From Candidatus Latescibacterota bacterium (GTDB lineage: Bacteria > Blakebacterota > Blakebacteria > Blakebacterales > Blakebacteraceae), in contig JAGLTZ010000150.1 of NCBI GenBank assembly GCA_023135015.1, positions 1 to 12,999 of the forward strand: a stretch of 12,999 nt of DNA. The letters run 5' to 3'. The first letter of the stretch is position 1. Every line of letters begins with the position of its first letter. The position numbers and the translations under genes were made by a program. Shown here piece after piece: positions 1-6,574 of this stretch. The notes beneath the pieces are model-generated. The model saw only the letters and a program-made list of their open reading frames with translations, ran no database searches and had not been told where the DNA came from.

Positions 1-1
1 C

Positions 2-631
2 CTGAGGTTCAGGCGCATAGAGTGGTATGGTCGAGAAGGTACGGATGCCGCAGATGCGGGCCGACTGCCACCACTACCCGATCGGTATCGGACAAGGGGC
101 GCCCCTGTTGCTGCCGATGTAATGTCTGTGCCTTCGGGGCAGGGGAATTTCTTCTCTGTTCTGTGGTATCTGAGATACGCCGATTGGGACCGGATGCTCG
201 AGGTCACGCTGCCGCTGTGGCTGGAGGGTCAGCGCTGGCAGGTGACGGTCAAACGTGCGGGGGTTGAGTGGAGGAGGGCGCCGCAGGGACGGGTAGAAAC
301 CTGGAAGCTGGTCTGCAGATTATCAAGGGATACAAGTGCCGGTGGGGGTCAGGAGCAGCAGACACAAGCAGTCCCCAACACCGATCACGTTACCCGTCAC
401 CTGATGGATGAGGATGCTGAGCTGATATTCTGGATCGAGCGTGGACCCTCCCGCAGGCCGATCGCTGTCGGAGTGTCCGTGGGAGTGTTCCGTGTAACCG
501 GTCAGCTGAGAGAGCCCTTCGAGGATGAACGTCTGCAGGAAGAACTGCCTACTCCAGCGTTAAAGATTAAAAAAGAAGCTAGCTATCGTCGGAGAGGACA
601 AAGCGCAGGGTCTGGCTGCAGCGGGCTCTGA
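2..631 (+). CDS. DUF3108-like protein, C-terminal part (5' end outside window)
   Basis: The frame is open from base 2 to a TGA at 629-631, with no stop back to the window edge, so the gene starts outside the window; the ATG at 122 is internal. The visible 209 residues resemble the C-terminal half of DUF3108 proteins. A segment beginning FFSVLWYLRYAD is followed by a predicted beta-rich stretch (LPLWLEGQRWQVTVKRAG) and then by the family's closing pattern: an acidic residue pair, a tryptophan, a short turn, RRPIAVGVSVG and a final strand. DUF3108 proteins are usually exported envelope proteins of unknown function, and no biochemical role can be given here. The last 53 bases lie antisense to the end of the TonB-domain gene, so the tail of about 17 residues is probably weakly conserved. 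I am fairly sure this is a gene; the family call is from memory of the pattern. Confidence 0.66.
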   Translation: MRFRRIEWYGREGTDAADAGRLPPLPDRYRTRGAPVAADVMSVPSGQGNFFSVLWYLRYADWDRMLEVTLPLWLEGQRWQVTVKRAGVEWRRAPQGRVETWKLVCRLSRDTSAGGGQEQQTQAVPNTDHVTRHLMDEDAELIFWIERGPSRRPIAVGVSVGVFRVTGQLREPFEDERLQEELPTPALKIKKEASYRRRGQSAGSGCSGL

Positions 632-1520
632 CCGGTTTCCCGTCGACCCTGGCGGGTTCGTACTTCCACTCCATTACGGCTTTTTTCGCCGCCCCGCTGA
701 AGATATCGCTCGGCGAGGAGTGAGCCACCTGCACCTCTTCGACCCTGCCGTCGACGCCAACGACAACATACAGAGTCACCGTGCCCTCAACTCCGGCACG
801 AAAGGCGATATCCGGATAAACGGGTTGGGGCGAATGTATCAGCCTTGGCGGCGTGTCCCAGCTCATGTAAATATCTTCAGCGGTGCCGCCCTGGAGGGGG
901 GATGTGTTGGGCGCATCGACGGTTAGAACGGCGAAGAGGGCGTTGCCGTCCGGCAGACCCTGCCCTAGGACCAGGGTTCTCCCGGGAGTGAGCTTCAACG
1001 AGACATGGAGGACCTGTTCCTCTTCGCGGAGGACGCTGACGTCAATGGCCAGCTGGCCACCGTGGGTGTTGGCGCTAAGAATACCTTCGAAGTCGCCTGC
1101 GGAATAGGCAACACCGTCCGGCTCGGGGCTCAGCCTGTACTCGTATCCGCCTCCTTTGGCGTGAACGAGTTGGAGCAGATAAGGAGACTGGCTTACCAGT
1201 TTGAGGTCTGCAAAGGGGTACTGCCTTCTTATACAGTCCATCGCCTTGATTGCGTTATCGACTGCATCGTTAATCACCTCATCCGAATGGTGTCCATTCA
1301 GTGGTGGCAGCACCACGCGAGCTTCACCCTGCCGGGCTTGGATGACATAGAGGCGTATACGGTTGATGGTGAATGCTGGAGTGCCTTCACGCTTTTCATT
1401 GTGAGGCGCCGCTGCCGTGGTGGAAAGCGCCTCAACTGGCAGGGAGCCAACCAACATGATAACTAGTGCCAGGGCTCCGAGGAGGCGGCCGGCGGCATTC
1501 GGATGAATGTGCCGGTTCAT
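579..1520 (-). CDS. TonB C-terminal-domain envelope protein, third gene of ECF cassette 1
   Basis: The protein has 313 residues from the ATG at 1520. That start overlaps the anti-sigma stop as ATGA and has a strong GGGAGG-type ribosome site upstream, so longer starts up to 1712 are unlikely. Residues 10-32 form a hydrophobic signal or anchor segment (VIMLVGSLPVEA), ending in a possible signal peptidase site. Residues about 50-205 are an unrecognised beta-rich region. Residues about 228-308 are a TonB C-terminal domain: PQPVYPDIAFRAGVEGTV, then VDGRVEEVQV, AVMEWKYEPA and the final TLRFVL strand. In classical TonB this domain contacts the TonB box of outer-membrane receptors. There is no proline-rich spacer, and no exbB or exbD is visible. 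Co-transcription with a sigma/anti-sigma pair suggests a role in envelope signalling or an envelope function controlled by that sigma factor; this is inference. Confidence 0.85.
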   Translation of the reverse strand: MNRHIHPNAAGRLLGALALVIMLVGSLPVEALSTTAAAPHNEKREGTPAFTINRIRLYVIQARQGEARVVLPPLNGHHSDEVINDAVDNAIKAMDCIRRQYPFADLKLVSQSPYLLQLVHAKGGGYEYRLSPEPDGVAYSAGDFEGILSANTHGGQLAIDVSVLREEEQVLHVSLKLTPGRTLVLGQGLPDGNALFAVLTVDAPNTSPLQGGTAEDIYMSWDTPPRLIHSPQPVYPDIAFRAGVEGTVTLYVVVGVDGRVEEVQVAHSSPSDIFSGAAKKAVMEWKYEPARVDGKPVRARCSQTLRFVLSDDS

Positions 1521-2074
1521 TCCTGGTCCTCCCTCCCAGCGGGATCGTCCATTCCGGGCCCGAGCCATATATAGAGTGTGCCGTCCTCGTCGTCTTCCGC
1601 TTCGAGTGCGACGCTTACCTTTTCCCCCTCCACCGACGCCGCCGTAACCGAAACACCGGGTGCAACTGCAATAGGGGTTTCGTCGGCAGGAGTTCTGTGA
1701 TCTATCGACCATGCGGCACCGATGATCATTGCCAGTCCGAGAACGGCTGTAATCAATCGAACGCTCAGGCGGTCGAGGACGCGGGAATCCCTTTCGGGGT
1801 TGTGGTTTTCACCAATGGGGAGACTGGTGCGGATAGTATCCCATCTGCCCTCGAAAAATGTAGGTGTCTCCTGTAGGAGAGCTTTCTGAAGAGCCCTGTC
1901 CACCCTGGTGATCCTGCGCCGGTGTGCGCGGCAGGCCGGACACTCCAGGAGGTGGCGGGAGACCAGCGGCAGGGAGAGGGCGTCTTCACCCAGTTGGCTC
2001 AGTGTACGCTGGACGTAGCGGCACCCGAAGGTCAGGCCATGACGGGTCTGCATGCGGCGATTGTGCGGACTCAT
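1517..2074 (-). CDS. Membrane-bound zinc-finger anti-sigma factor, cassette 1
   Basis: The protein has 185 residues from the ATG at 2074, whose ATGA overlaps the sigma-factor stop. In-frame ATGs at 2083 and 2092 would add 3 or 6 residues and cannot be excluded. Residues 18-48 carry the zinc-binding anti-sigma (ZAS/zf-HC2) pattern: Cys18, then H41-x3-C45-x2-C48 (HLLECPAC). A single transmembrane helix lies at about 107-123 (LITAVLGLAMIIGAAW). The remaining 60 or so residues would be periplasmic and end in an acidic stretch (EAEDDEDG) followed by a short WLGPG-containing tail. By family knowledge, the N-terminal domain holds the cognate ECF sigma factor at the membrane until a signal releases it. 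The partner is almost certainly the overlapping sigma gene. The signal and release mechanism are not visible. Confidence 0.85.
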   Translation of the reverse strand: MSPHNRRMQTRHGLTFGCRYVQRTLSQLGEDALSLPLVSRHLLECPACRAHRRRITRVDRALQKALLQETPTFFEGRWDTIRTSLPIGENHNPERDSRVLDRLSVRLITAVLGLAMIIGAAWSIDHRTPADETPIAVAPGVSVTAASVEGEKVSVALEAEDDEDGTLYIWLGPGMDDPAGREDQE

Positions 2075-2652
2075 GATCGCCATCCATCCCATCTGTCACG
2101 CAGGGTCTTACGTGCCTGGTGCAGATGTACCCTTACAGTGCCCTCCGAGCAGCCGAGGATACCAGCTACCTCGGAAGTGCTCATGTCGTGAACCACTTTA
2201 AGGACAATGCATAGCCTCTGGTGGTGTGTGAGTGTCCGCAGTATCTCGGATAGGCGGCTCTCTGCCTCCCTGGAGATTGCCGGTTCGTCGGTGGGTGGGG
2301 CATATCCTGAGACCGGTACATGAACCTGGAGGCGCTGCCGGGCGCGCTGCCGGCGTTTCTGGTCCAGTGCGTAATTAGTCGCGACGCGCAGCAGCCACGT
2401 CGAGAACTTGCTGTCGCGGGTGAAATCGGAGAGGTGCTCGTAGGCCCGAACGAATGCTTCCTGGGTTACATCGACGGCGTCGTCGTGGCTGTTCGTGATG
2501 CGGCGCACCACACTGTAGACCATCGACCAGTAACGCTCGACCAGAACGCGGTAGGCGTCGTGACGGTTGTCGAGGCAGCGGCGGATCAGCTCGTCATCGG
2601 TGAGCTGGAGATTCCCCTTCTGGGAACGGTTCTGTCGTCTGGAGCTAGCCAT
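2071..2652 (-). CDS. ECF-family RNA polymerase sigma factor, cassette 1
   Basis: This is a 193-residue ECF (sigma-70 group IV) factor, the usual size. Region 2 spans about residues 20-105, with the core-binding and -10-recognition helix DVTQEAFVRAYEHL at 61-74 and STWLLRVATNYALD after it. A variable linker covers about 106-130. Region 4 follows, with a helix-turn-helix at about 159-181 (TSEVAGILGCSEGTVRVHLHQAR split across its two helices). The ATG at 2652 is preferred because GGGTGA lies just before it; a TTG three codons upstream has no ribosome site. The stop overlaps the anti-sigma start, so the pair is translationally coupled. It should direct RNA polymerase to its own promoter class, probably including this operon. 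The regulon cannot be read from this window. Confidence 0.92.
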   Translation of the reverse strand: MASSRRQNRSQKGNLQLTDDELIRRCLDNRHDAYRVLVERYWSMVYSVVRRITNSHDDAVDVTQEAFVRAYEHLSDFTRDSKFSTWLLRVATNYALDQKRRQRARQRLQVHVPVSGYAPPTDEPAISREAESRLSEILRTLTHHQRLCIVLKVVHDMSTSEVAGILGCSEGTVRVHLHQARKTLRDRWDGWRS

Positions 2653-2662
2653 GTCACCCAAA

Positions 2663-2694
2663 GTTTAGACGGGCTGCTACCCTGCACCGTTTAG
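2663..2694 (-). promoter_or_regulatory. Possible ECF-type promoter for sigma cassette 1
   Basis: On the minus strand CTAAAC (2694-2689) is followed after 17 bases by CGTCTAAAC (2671-2663), eleven bases before the sigma ATG at 2652. CGTC is a common -10 core for ECF factors, and AAC is the conserved end of many ECF -35 elements, but the usual GGAAC is not present. The untranslated leader would be very short. This is a pattern match only. Confidence 0.3.
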
Positions 2695-2704
2695 CGTCAC
2701 GGTA

Positions 2705-2719
2705 TCCGGAACCTCCGGA
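2705..2719. repeat. TCCGGA-N3-TCCGGA dyad upstream of sigma cassette 1 and nth
   Basis: Two copies of the self-complementary hexamer TCCGGA, three bases apart (2705-2710 and 2714-2719), form a 15-bp dyad. It lies in the 195-bp gap between the divergent sigma and nth genes. It could be an operator or a chance GC-rich palindrome. Confidence 0.3.
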
Positions 2720-2847
2720 CGGTAACTAGGGAAAGTATCCCACAATCCGGGCCAATATTCAATCATCCAGGTTTGTTGGCGGCATCTGCCGGCGTAGTTT
2801 ACTATCCGTTGTTGACTGAAGATCGCACTGCGCGGAGATGTTTCAAC

Positions 2848-3540
2848 ATGGCCCGAAAGAAAAGACCATTTGCCGGTGAGACCGCCGCAGAGAGGGTCGA
2901 GCGGGCCAGTGAGATAGCCAAGCGCCTGAGCGAGGGCCATCCCGACGCAGGGGTCGCGCTGCGCCACACCTCACCGCTGGAGCTGATGGTATCAACGATT
3001 CTCTCTGCACAGTGCACCGATGAACGGGTGAATTCGGTCACCCCTGAGCTCTTCAAGCGGTTCCAGGCCGTTCGCGATTACGCGGACGCAGACACCGGTG
3101 AGCTGGAGGAGATGATCCGACCCACCGGGTTCTTCCGGCAGAAGGCGAAGTCGATCCAGGGTGCCTGCAGCGCTATTGCACAGGAACACGGGGGGGAGGT
3201 TCCACGGGAGATGGATGCGCTGACTTCTCTGCCGGGGGTAGGGCGCAAAACGGCAAATTGTATCCGAGGGGGTGCCTGGGGAATACCTGGTATCACGGTG
3301 GATACACATGTCAAGAGGTTGAGCCGGCGTCTGGGGCTGACCGATCACACCGACCCGGTGAAGATCGAGTACGATCTGAACGAGCTGCTGCCAGAGGAGA
3401 TCTGGTACGAGTTCTCAAACGCGATGATCTTCCACGGACGGCGGGTCTGCGACGCCCGCAGGCCCGACTGCCCGAACTGCATGCTGAGCGATCTCTGCAG
3501 ATTTTATCATGAGGAGTACAATGACCAAAAAGCTGGCTGA
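2848..3540 (+). CDS. nth: Endonuclease III (DNA glycosylase/AP lyase)
   Basis: The 230-residue product is close to the usual 210-230. It excises oxidised pyrimidines and cleaves the abasic site in base excision repair. The helix-hairpin-helix is at 127-137 (SLPGVGRKTAN), with the catalytic lysine K134 within it, and the catalytic aspartate is D152 in TVDTHVKRL. The C-terminal 4Fe-4S cluster motif is intact: C201-x6-C208-x2-C211-x5-C217. The ATG at 2848 is preceded by GGAG at a normal distance. A TTG at 2773 would add 25 residues not typical of the family. The 3' end overlaps the region just upstream of the phosphatase gene, so the two are probably co-transcribed. Confidence 0.95.
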   Translation: MARKKRPFAGETAAERVERASEIAKRLSEGHPDAGVALRHTSPLELMVSTILSAQCTDERVNSVTPELFKRFQAVRDYADADTGELEEMIRPTGFFRQKAKSIQGACSAIAQEHGGEVPREMDALTSLPGVGRKTANCIRGGAWGIPGITVDTHVKRLSRRLGLTDHTDPVKIEYDLNELLPEEIWYEFSNAMIFHGRRVCDARRPDCPNCMLSDLCRFYHEEYNDQKAG

Positions 3541-4216
3541 TTCCACCTATCTTGTCCTGGTCCGCCACGCGGTAACAGATTGGAACGACGAGTACCGTTT
3601 CCAGGGCCACGCCGACACGCCACTCAACGACGAAGGGCGGGCCGTAATAGCTCCTGTTATCGATGCAGTGCGCTCCTGGGGACCGGCTGCTCTCTATTCG
3701 AGTGATCTGCTGAGGGCCCGTGAGATGGCCGAAGCTGCAGGGAAGGCGTTGGGCTTAAATGTCAACCCGTCGGAGGATCTGCGGGAATGCAGCTACGGCA
3801 AGTGGGAGGGCAAAACCCTGGAAGAGATCAGGGAGAAGTACGCCGGGGAGCTGGAGCAGTGGCGGAGCAACGAAGCAGGTTACGCCCGCGGCGGAGGAGA
3901 GGCACTCGAGGAGATGCAGGCACGCTCCTGGGCTCGGCTGGAATCGATAGCCGATTCCCATCCGGGTGAGGTGGTCGCCCTCTTCACCCATTCGGGTCCG
4001 ATAAGGGGCGCCGTCTGCAGGATATTCGATCTGAGCATCTCAGACAGGTACCGGTTCCAGGTGGATAACGGCTCCCTCACGGTTCTACGCCGCAGCCCGA
4101 AAGGGCTGTGGCAGCTGGTACTGCTTAACCAGACCGTACACCTCGGCGAGAGAGCCCCTACTGTGAGTCCCGTGGCGTCTATGGAGTCAGATCAGGCCCG
4201 GGAAGTGGAGAGGTAG
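3521..4216 (+). CDS. Histidine phosphatase family protein (phosphoglycerate-mutase-like)
   Basis: The 231-residue protein has the branch-1 histidine phosphatase layout. The phosphohistidine motif is at 12-16 (VLVRHA, with R15 and H16, alanine in place of the commoner glycine). LYSSDLLRARE at 58-68 supplies a phosphate-binding arginine, LRECSYGKWEG at 87-97 the likely proton donor E89, and FTHSGPIRG at 155-163 the second active-site H157. This pattern is typical of CobC, GpmB and related cytoplasmic small-molecule phosphatases. The substrate cannot be deduced, and no cobalamin genes lie nearby. The ATG at 3521 follows GAGGAG and lies inside the 3' end of nth; an in-frame ATG at 3509 is less likely. 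Its last 25 bases overlap the end of the convergent Rrf2 gene. Confidence 0.9.
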   Translation: MTKKLADSTYLVLVRHAVTDWNDEYRFQGHADTPLNDEGRAVIAPVIDAVRSWGPAALYSSDLLRAREMAEAAGKALGLNVNPSEDLRECSYGKWEGKTLEEIREKYAGELEQWRSNEAGYARGGGEALEEMQARSWARLESIADSHPGEVVALFTHSGPIRGAVCRIFDLSISDRYRFQVDNGSLTVLRRSPKGLWQLVLLNQTVHLGERAPTVSPVASMESDQAREVER

Positions 4217-4647
4217 GTCTTTTCCGGGCATTCGAGTAAGTCCAGGGTTATCTGGTCTACCATGATGGTATTAAACAGTTCGATCAGACGGTTCTGAACC
4301 TGCTCGATTGGCGCTTTAATCGTGCAGTACTCGAACATGTCGCAGTGTTCCTCGCCCCCCTCTTTAAGGCAGACTGAGATTTCTATCGGACCTTCTATAG
4401 CCTCAAATACCTCCGTCAGACTGATTGCGTTGATCGGGCGGGCTAGGGAATAGCCGCCGCCACGCCCCTGGTGGGATTTCAGCAGCCCCCGTTTGCTCAG
4501 CCGCTGGAGCACCTTGGCTAGCAGCTCAGATGGCATACCGAATACCTCGGATATCTCTCTGGTGCTTACTACGGTATCCTCAGGTTTGTCATCGAGGTAT
4601 CCGAGAGCGAGTATCCCGTATCCGGAGGCTTTAGTCAGGGCAAGCAT
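4192..4647 (-). CDS. Rrf2/IscR-family transcriptional regulator with three cysteines
   Basis: The 151-residue protein begins MLALTKASGYGILALGYL, the usual first helix of Rrf2 proteins. A winged helix follows: the HTH is at about 28-52 (TREISEVFGMPSELLAKVLQRL) and the wing contains HQGRGGGYSLARP at 59-71. Three cysteines at 93, 102 and 108 (C-x8-C-x5-C) occupy the place where IscR, NsrR and RsrR bind an Fe-S cluster, so an iron-sulfur, nitric-oxide or redox sensor is likely. The first spacing is longer than the C-x5-C-x5-C of IscR. No isc, suf or nitrosative-stress genes are in view. GGAG lies six bases before the ATG. The gene stands alone, and its 3' end overlaps the phosphatase gene by 25 bases. 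Confidence 0.9.
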   Translation of the reverse strand: MLALTKASGYGILALGYLDDKPEDTVVSTREISEVFGMPSELLAKVLQRLSKRGLLKSHQGRGGGYSLARPINAISLTEVFEAIEGPIEISVCLKEGGEEHCDMFEYCTIKAPIEQVQNRLIELFNTIMVDQITLDLLECPEKTYLSTSRA

Positions 4648-4658
4648 GTGGACTCCAG

Positions 4659-4669
4659 ATTACCGTAAT
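4659..4669. promoter_or_regulatory. Short palindrome, candidate operator upstream of the Rrf2 gene
   Basis: ATTAC-C-GTAAT is a perfect 5-1-5 inverted repeat, 12 bases before the Rrf2 start codon and just upstream of its ribosome site. Rrf2 regulators often repress themselves, so this may be an autoregulatory operator. It is too short to be certain, and no clear promoter pair was found with it. Confidence 0.3.
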
Positions 4670-4762
4670 ATCGGACAATTTTGCTCGTACTTTACAATTA
4701 CGCCGGGAATGCTCTTCCCGTCAAGACTTTCAGTTCACCGCTTGTGCGATTTGAACGGTGTA

Positions 4763-4791
4763 CTAGGAGTGTTTCTCCGACAGGCTCCTAG
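4763..4791. repeat. Inverted repeat at the 3' end of the Spy-like gene
   Basis: CTAGGAG (4763-4769) pairs with CTCCTAG (4785-4791) across a 15-base loop. It covers the stop codon of the leftward Spy-like gene. No run of T follows on the minus strand, so it is a weak terminator candidate at best. Confidence 0.25.
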
Positions 4792-5405
4792 GAGGGCGGT
4801 GGAACGTCCGTGGGGCCTCGGAAGCCTCGAGAGGATCTGTGCTGCCCTCTGGTTGTGTCCCGATCTGACGGGTCCATCGGTCTGAATCGGCCGGTCTCGC
4901 GCGGTCCGAACTGTCCCGGCATCATCATCCTCATGACACTCTGGTACTGCTCGGGTGTCAGGATCTCCCGCTCCCTCAGTATCAGCCGAAGCAAGTGCTG
5001 CTGTACATGGCTCTGCAGCCGGGCTATCTCTGCGGCCGTGCTGTCCAGGCGGGCAATATCGGGCTGCGGCTTACCCAGTTCCTCCCTCGTAAGAGCCTGA
5101 AGGGCGTTGATCTCTGTGCGCAGCGGGCTGATCATCTCCTCCAGATCGCGGCGCATTTCTCTCAGCCTGTGGATCTGGCTGTACTGAAGCCTCGGGGGGG
5201 AACTGGTGGAGTCGGGCATTGACCGAAAGCGGGACTGCCAATCTGAGCGTTCCCGCCAATCGGCGCGTCTGCGCCACTGGTCGGACTCCAGACGCGAGGT
5301 TTCTTTTCCCCTGGCAACGGCCTGGTAAATCAGAATGCCACCCAGGGCAACGTTCAGGCCGAGCGAGCCAGCCAGCAGCAGGGTTCCCAGGCGCTTGCCG
5401 TTCAC
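4788..5405 (-). CDS. Membrane-anchored Spy/CpxP/CnrX-like periplasmic protein, third gene of ECF cassette 2
   Basis: The 205-residue protein starts at a GTG whose GTGA overlaps the anti-sigma stop, with a strong GGGAGG ribosome site. Residues about 7-31 are one hydrophobic segment without a clear cleavage site, so it is probably an anchor. Residues 73-162 are predicted almost wholly helical with heptad-like leucines. They end in LTPEQYQSVM at 149-158, the LTxxQ-type motif of the Spy/CpxP and 'heavy-metal resistance' families. The tail after 163 is rich in Arg, Pro, Gly and Ser and looks disordered. H133-x3-H137 and H79 are possible metal ligands by analogy with CnrX. Family members act as periplasmic chaperones, stress sensors or metal sensors. 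Its position suggests it either senses for, or is made under, the linked sigma factor; the substrate is unknown. Confidence 0.78.
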   Translation of the reverse strand: MNGKRLGTLLLAGSLGLNVALGGILIYQAVARGKETSRLESDQWRRRADWRERSDWQSRFRSMPDSTSSPPRLQYSQIHRLREMRRDLEEMISPLRTEINALQALTREELGKPQPDIARLDSTAAEIARLQSHVQQHLLRLILREREILTPEQYQSVMRMMMPGQFGPRETGRFRPMDPSDRDTTRGQHRSSRGFRGPTDVPPPS

Positions 5406-5899
5406 GACCCACCTCCCGGATTCTCCTCTTCAAGGGGGAGCAACGAGAGATACTGGCCCGCCATAGAATCGGGCGGGATCGGGTCGAGGTTCTCGAAGAG
5501 GATTTCGTGCGCCAGAAGTTCGTCGGTGGCGGCGCTGCTCAGGGCTGGACCTCCGGTTCCGGCCGTCCAGATGCCCAACCCTGCAACCAGACCGGCCGCA
5601 AAGGAGATGGCGACTCTCCAGCGGGGCTGAGGCGCCGGGAACTCCACAATTTTATTTTCTTCCAGCAGAACCTTCAGCTGGGGCCAGAAATCTAAGGGCG
5701 CACTCCCGGGCGCACGGTCAGGCAGGTTTTCCCACAGTGTGCGCAGACGCTGCAGGTCGGTGCGGCACGCCTCGCATTCAGGAAGATGACCTTCCAGAGT
5801 GCGGCGGGAACGCTCGTCCAGCGTTCCTGCAAGATAGGCAGGTATTTTCTCCCTGTATGTGTCGGGATGTGCCTGTTTGTGCCTTTGAAAATCCTTCAT
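5402..5899 (-). CDS. Membrane-bound zinc-finger anti-sigma factor, cassette 2
   Basis: The protein has 165 residues from the ATG at 5899, which follows GAGAGGG at a good distance. An ATG five codons upstream (5914) is less well placed. The zinc-finger anti-sigma motif is H38-x3-C42-x2-C45 (HLPECEAC), preceded by the usual helical segment (IPAYLAGTLDERSRRTLEG across 19-37). One transmembrane helix lies at about 95-113 (RVAISFAAGLVAGLGIW). The periplasmic part is only about 50 residues and contains an acidic ELLAHEILFENLDPIPP stretch. It should bind the sigma factor encoded about 60 bases upstream and hold it at the membrane. The stop overlaps the start of the Spy-like gene, so the two are translationally coupled. 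Confidence 0.85.
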   Translation of the reverse strand: MKDFQRHKQAHPDTYREKIPAYLAGTLDERSRRTLEGHLPECEACRTDLQRLRTLWENLPDRAPGSAPLDFWPQLKVLLEENKIVEFPAPQPRWRVAISFAAGLVAGLGIWTAGTGGPALSSAATDELLAHEILFENLDPIPPDSMAGQYLSLLPLEEENPGGGS

Positions 5900-5959
5900 T
5901 GGTTGCCCTCTCATCCGTTAGAACCCGCCGGGTCCACTTTCCTTATGGGCATATTTCCG

Positions 5960-6517
5960 TCAGATGTCGTTTTGAGGCTCCCCCAGACCACTCTCCTGGA
6001 ATGACTTCAGGAGTGCAAGTTTTGACCTGTGCAGCAGGGATTCGACGGCCCCGAGGCTGAGCCCCATCACCTCGGCTGTTTCTGCGGCCGATAAGCCCTC
6101 AAAGCGGTGGAGGACCACCGCAGTGCGCTGCTTTTCTGGCAGCGAGTCGATAACCTGCCAGACTGCTTCGGTGAATTCCTGGTCGATAATGCCGCTATCG
6201 GGACTGGGAGGGGGAGCTGAAACACCCGGTCCATACCGTTCCCGCCGGTCGAGCTCACGCCGCCTTCCCCGCAGGTAATTGAGAGACATATTGATTGTCA
6301 TGCGGTACAGCCAGGTGGAGAGTGCCGATTTGGCATGGAACCTCTTCATCTCCCCGTGAGCTTTGATAAAAACCTCCTGGGTGATGTCGTGTGCGTCATC
6401 CGGGCCAACGAAGCGGATGGCGGTGCGATAGACCCTGTCCTGGTGCATGCGCACCAGTTCTCCGAATGCGTCGTCGTCGCCGCTGCGGGCACGTTCGATG
6501 AGGAGTTTTTCGTCCAT
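5960..6517 (-). CDS. ECF-family RNA polymerase sigma factor, cassette 2
   Basis: This is a 185-residue ECF sigma factor. Region 2 spans about 1-88 and includes HDITQEVFIKAHGEMKRF at 43-60 and LSTWLYRMTINMSLNYLR at 66-83. A proline-rich linker covers about 95-108. Region 4 spans about 115-172, beginning VIDSLPEKQRTAVVLHRFEG and carrying the helix-turn-helix SAAETAEVMGLSLGAVESLL at 143-162. The ATG at 6517 has AAGGGCGG just upstream. It is clearly a different subgroup from the cassette 1 factor in its linker and HTH residues. Gene order and the promoter upstream suggest autoregulation together with the anti-sigma and Spy-like genes. Targets outside the operon cannot be seen here. Confidence 0.93.
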   Translation of the reverse strand: MDEKLLIERARSGDDDAFGELVRMHQDRVYRTAIRFVGPDDAHDITQEVFIKAHGEMKRFHAKSALSTWLYRMTINMSLNYLRGRRRELDRRERYGPGVSAPPPSPDSGIIDQEFTEAVWQVIDSLPEKQRTAVVLHRFEGLSAAETAEVMGLSLGAVESLLHRSKLALLKSFQESGLGEPQNDI

Positions 6518-6544
6518 CCGCCCTTAAAACGCCCCTAGGGTTGG

Positions 6545-6574
6545 TCACCGGCCGCTTGTAGGAACGGCCGGTGA
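6545..6574. repeat. 10-bp perfect hairpin overlapping the sigma cassette 2 promoter
   Basis: TCACCGGCCG (6545-6554) pairs perfectly with CGGCCGGTGA (6565-6574) around a 10-base loop. The predicted -10 element straddles the loop and one arm. There is no T-run on either side, so it is not a normal terminator. It may be an operator dyad. Confidence 0.45.

Noticed and set aside
569-584. Run of six T after the TonB-domain gene stop on the minus strand, next to AGCTAGCT
   Set aside because: AGCTAGCT is self-complementary without a loop and no GC-rich stem precedes the T-run, so an intrinsic terminator is not supported.
2773-2847. Upstream TTG start for nth
   Set aside because: It adds 25 residues with no likeness to endonuclease III and lacks a ribosome site, while the ATG at 2848 has GGAG at a normal distance.
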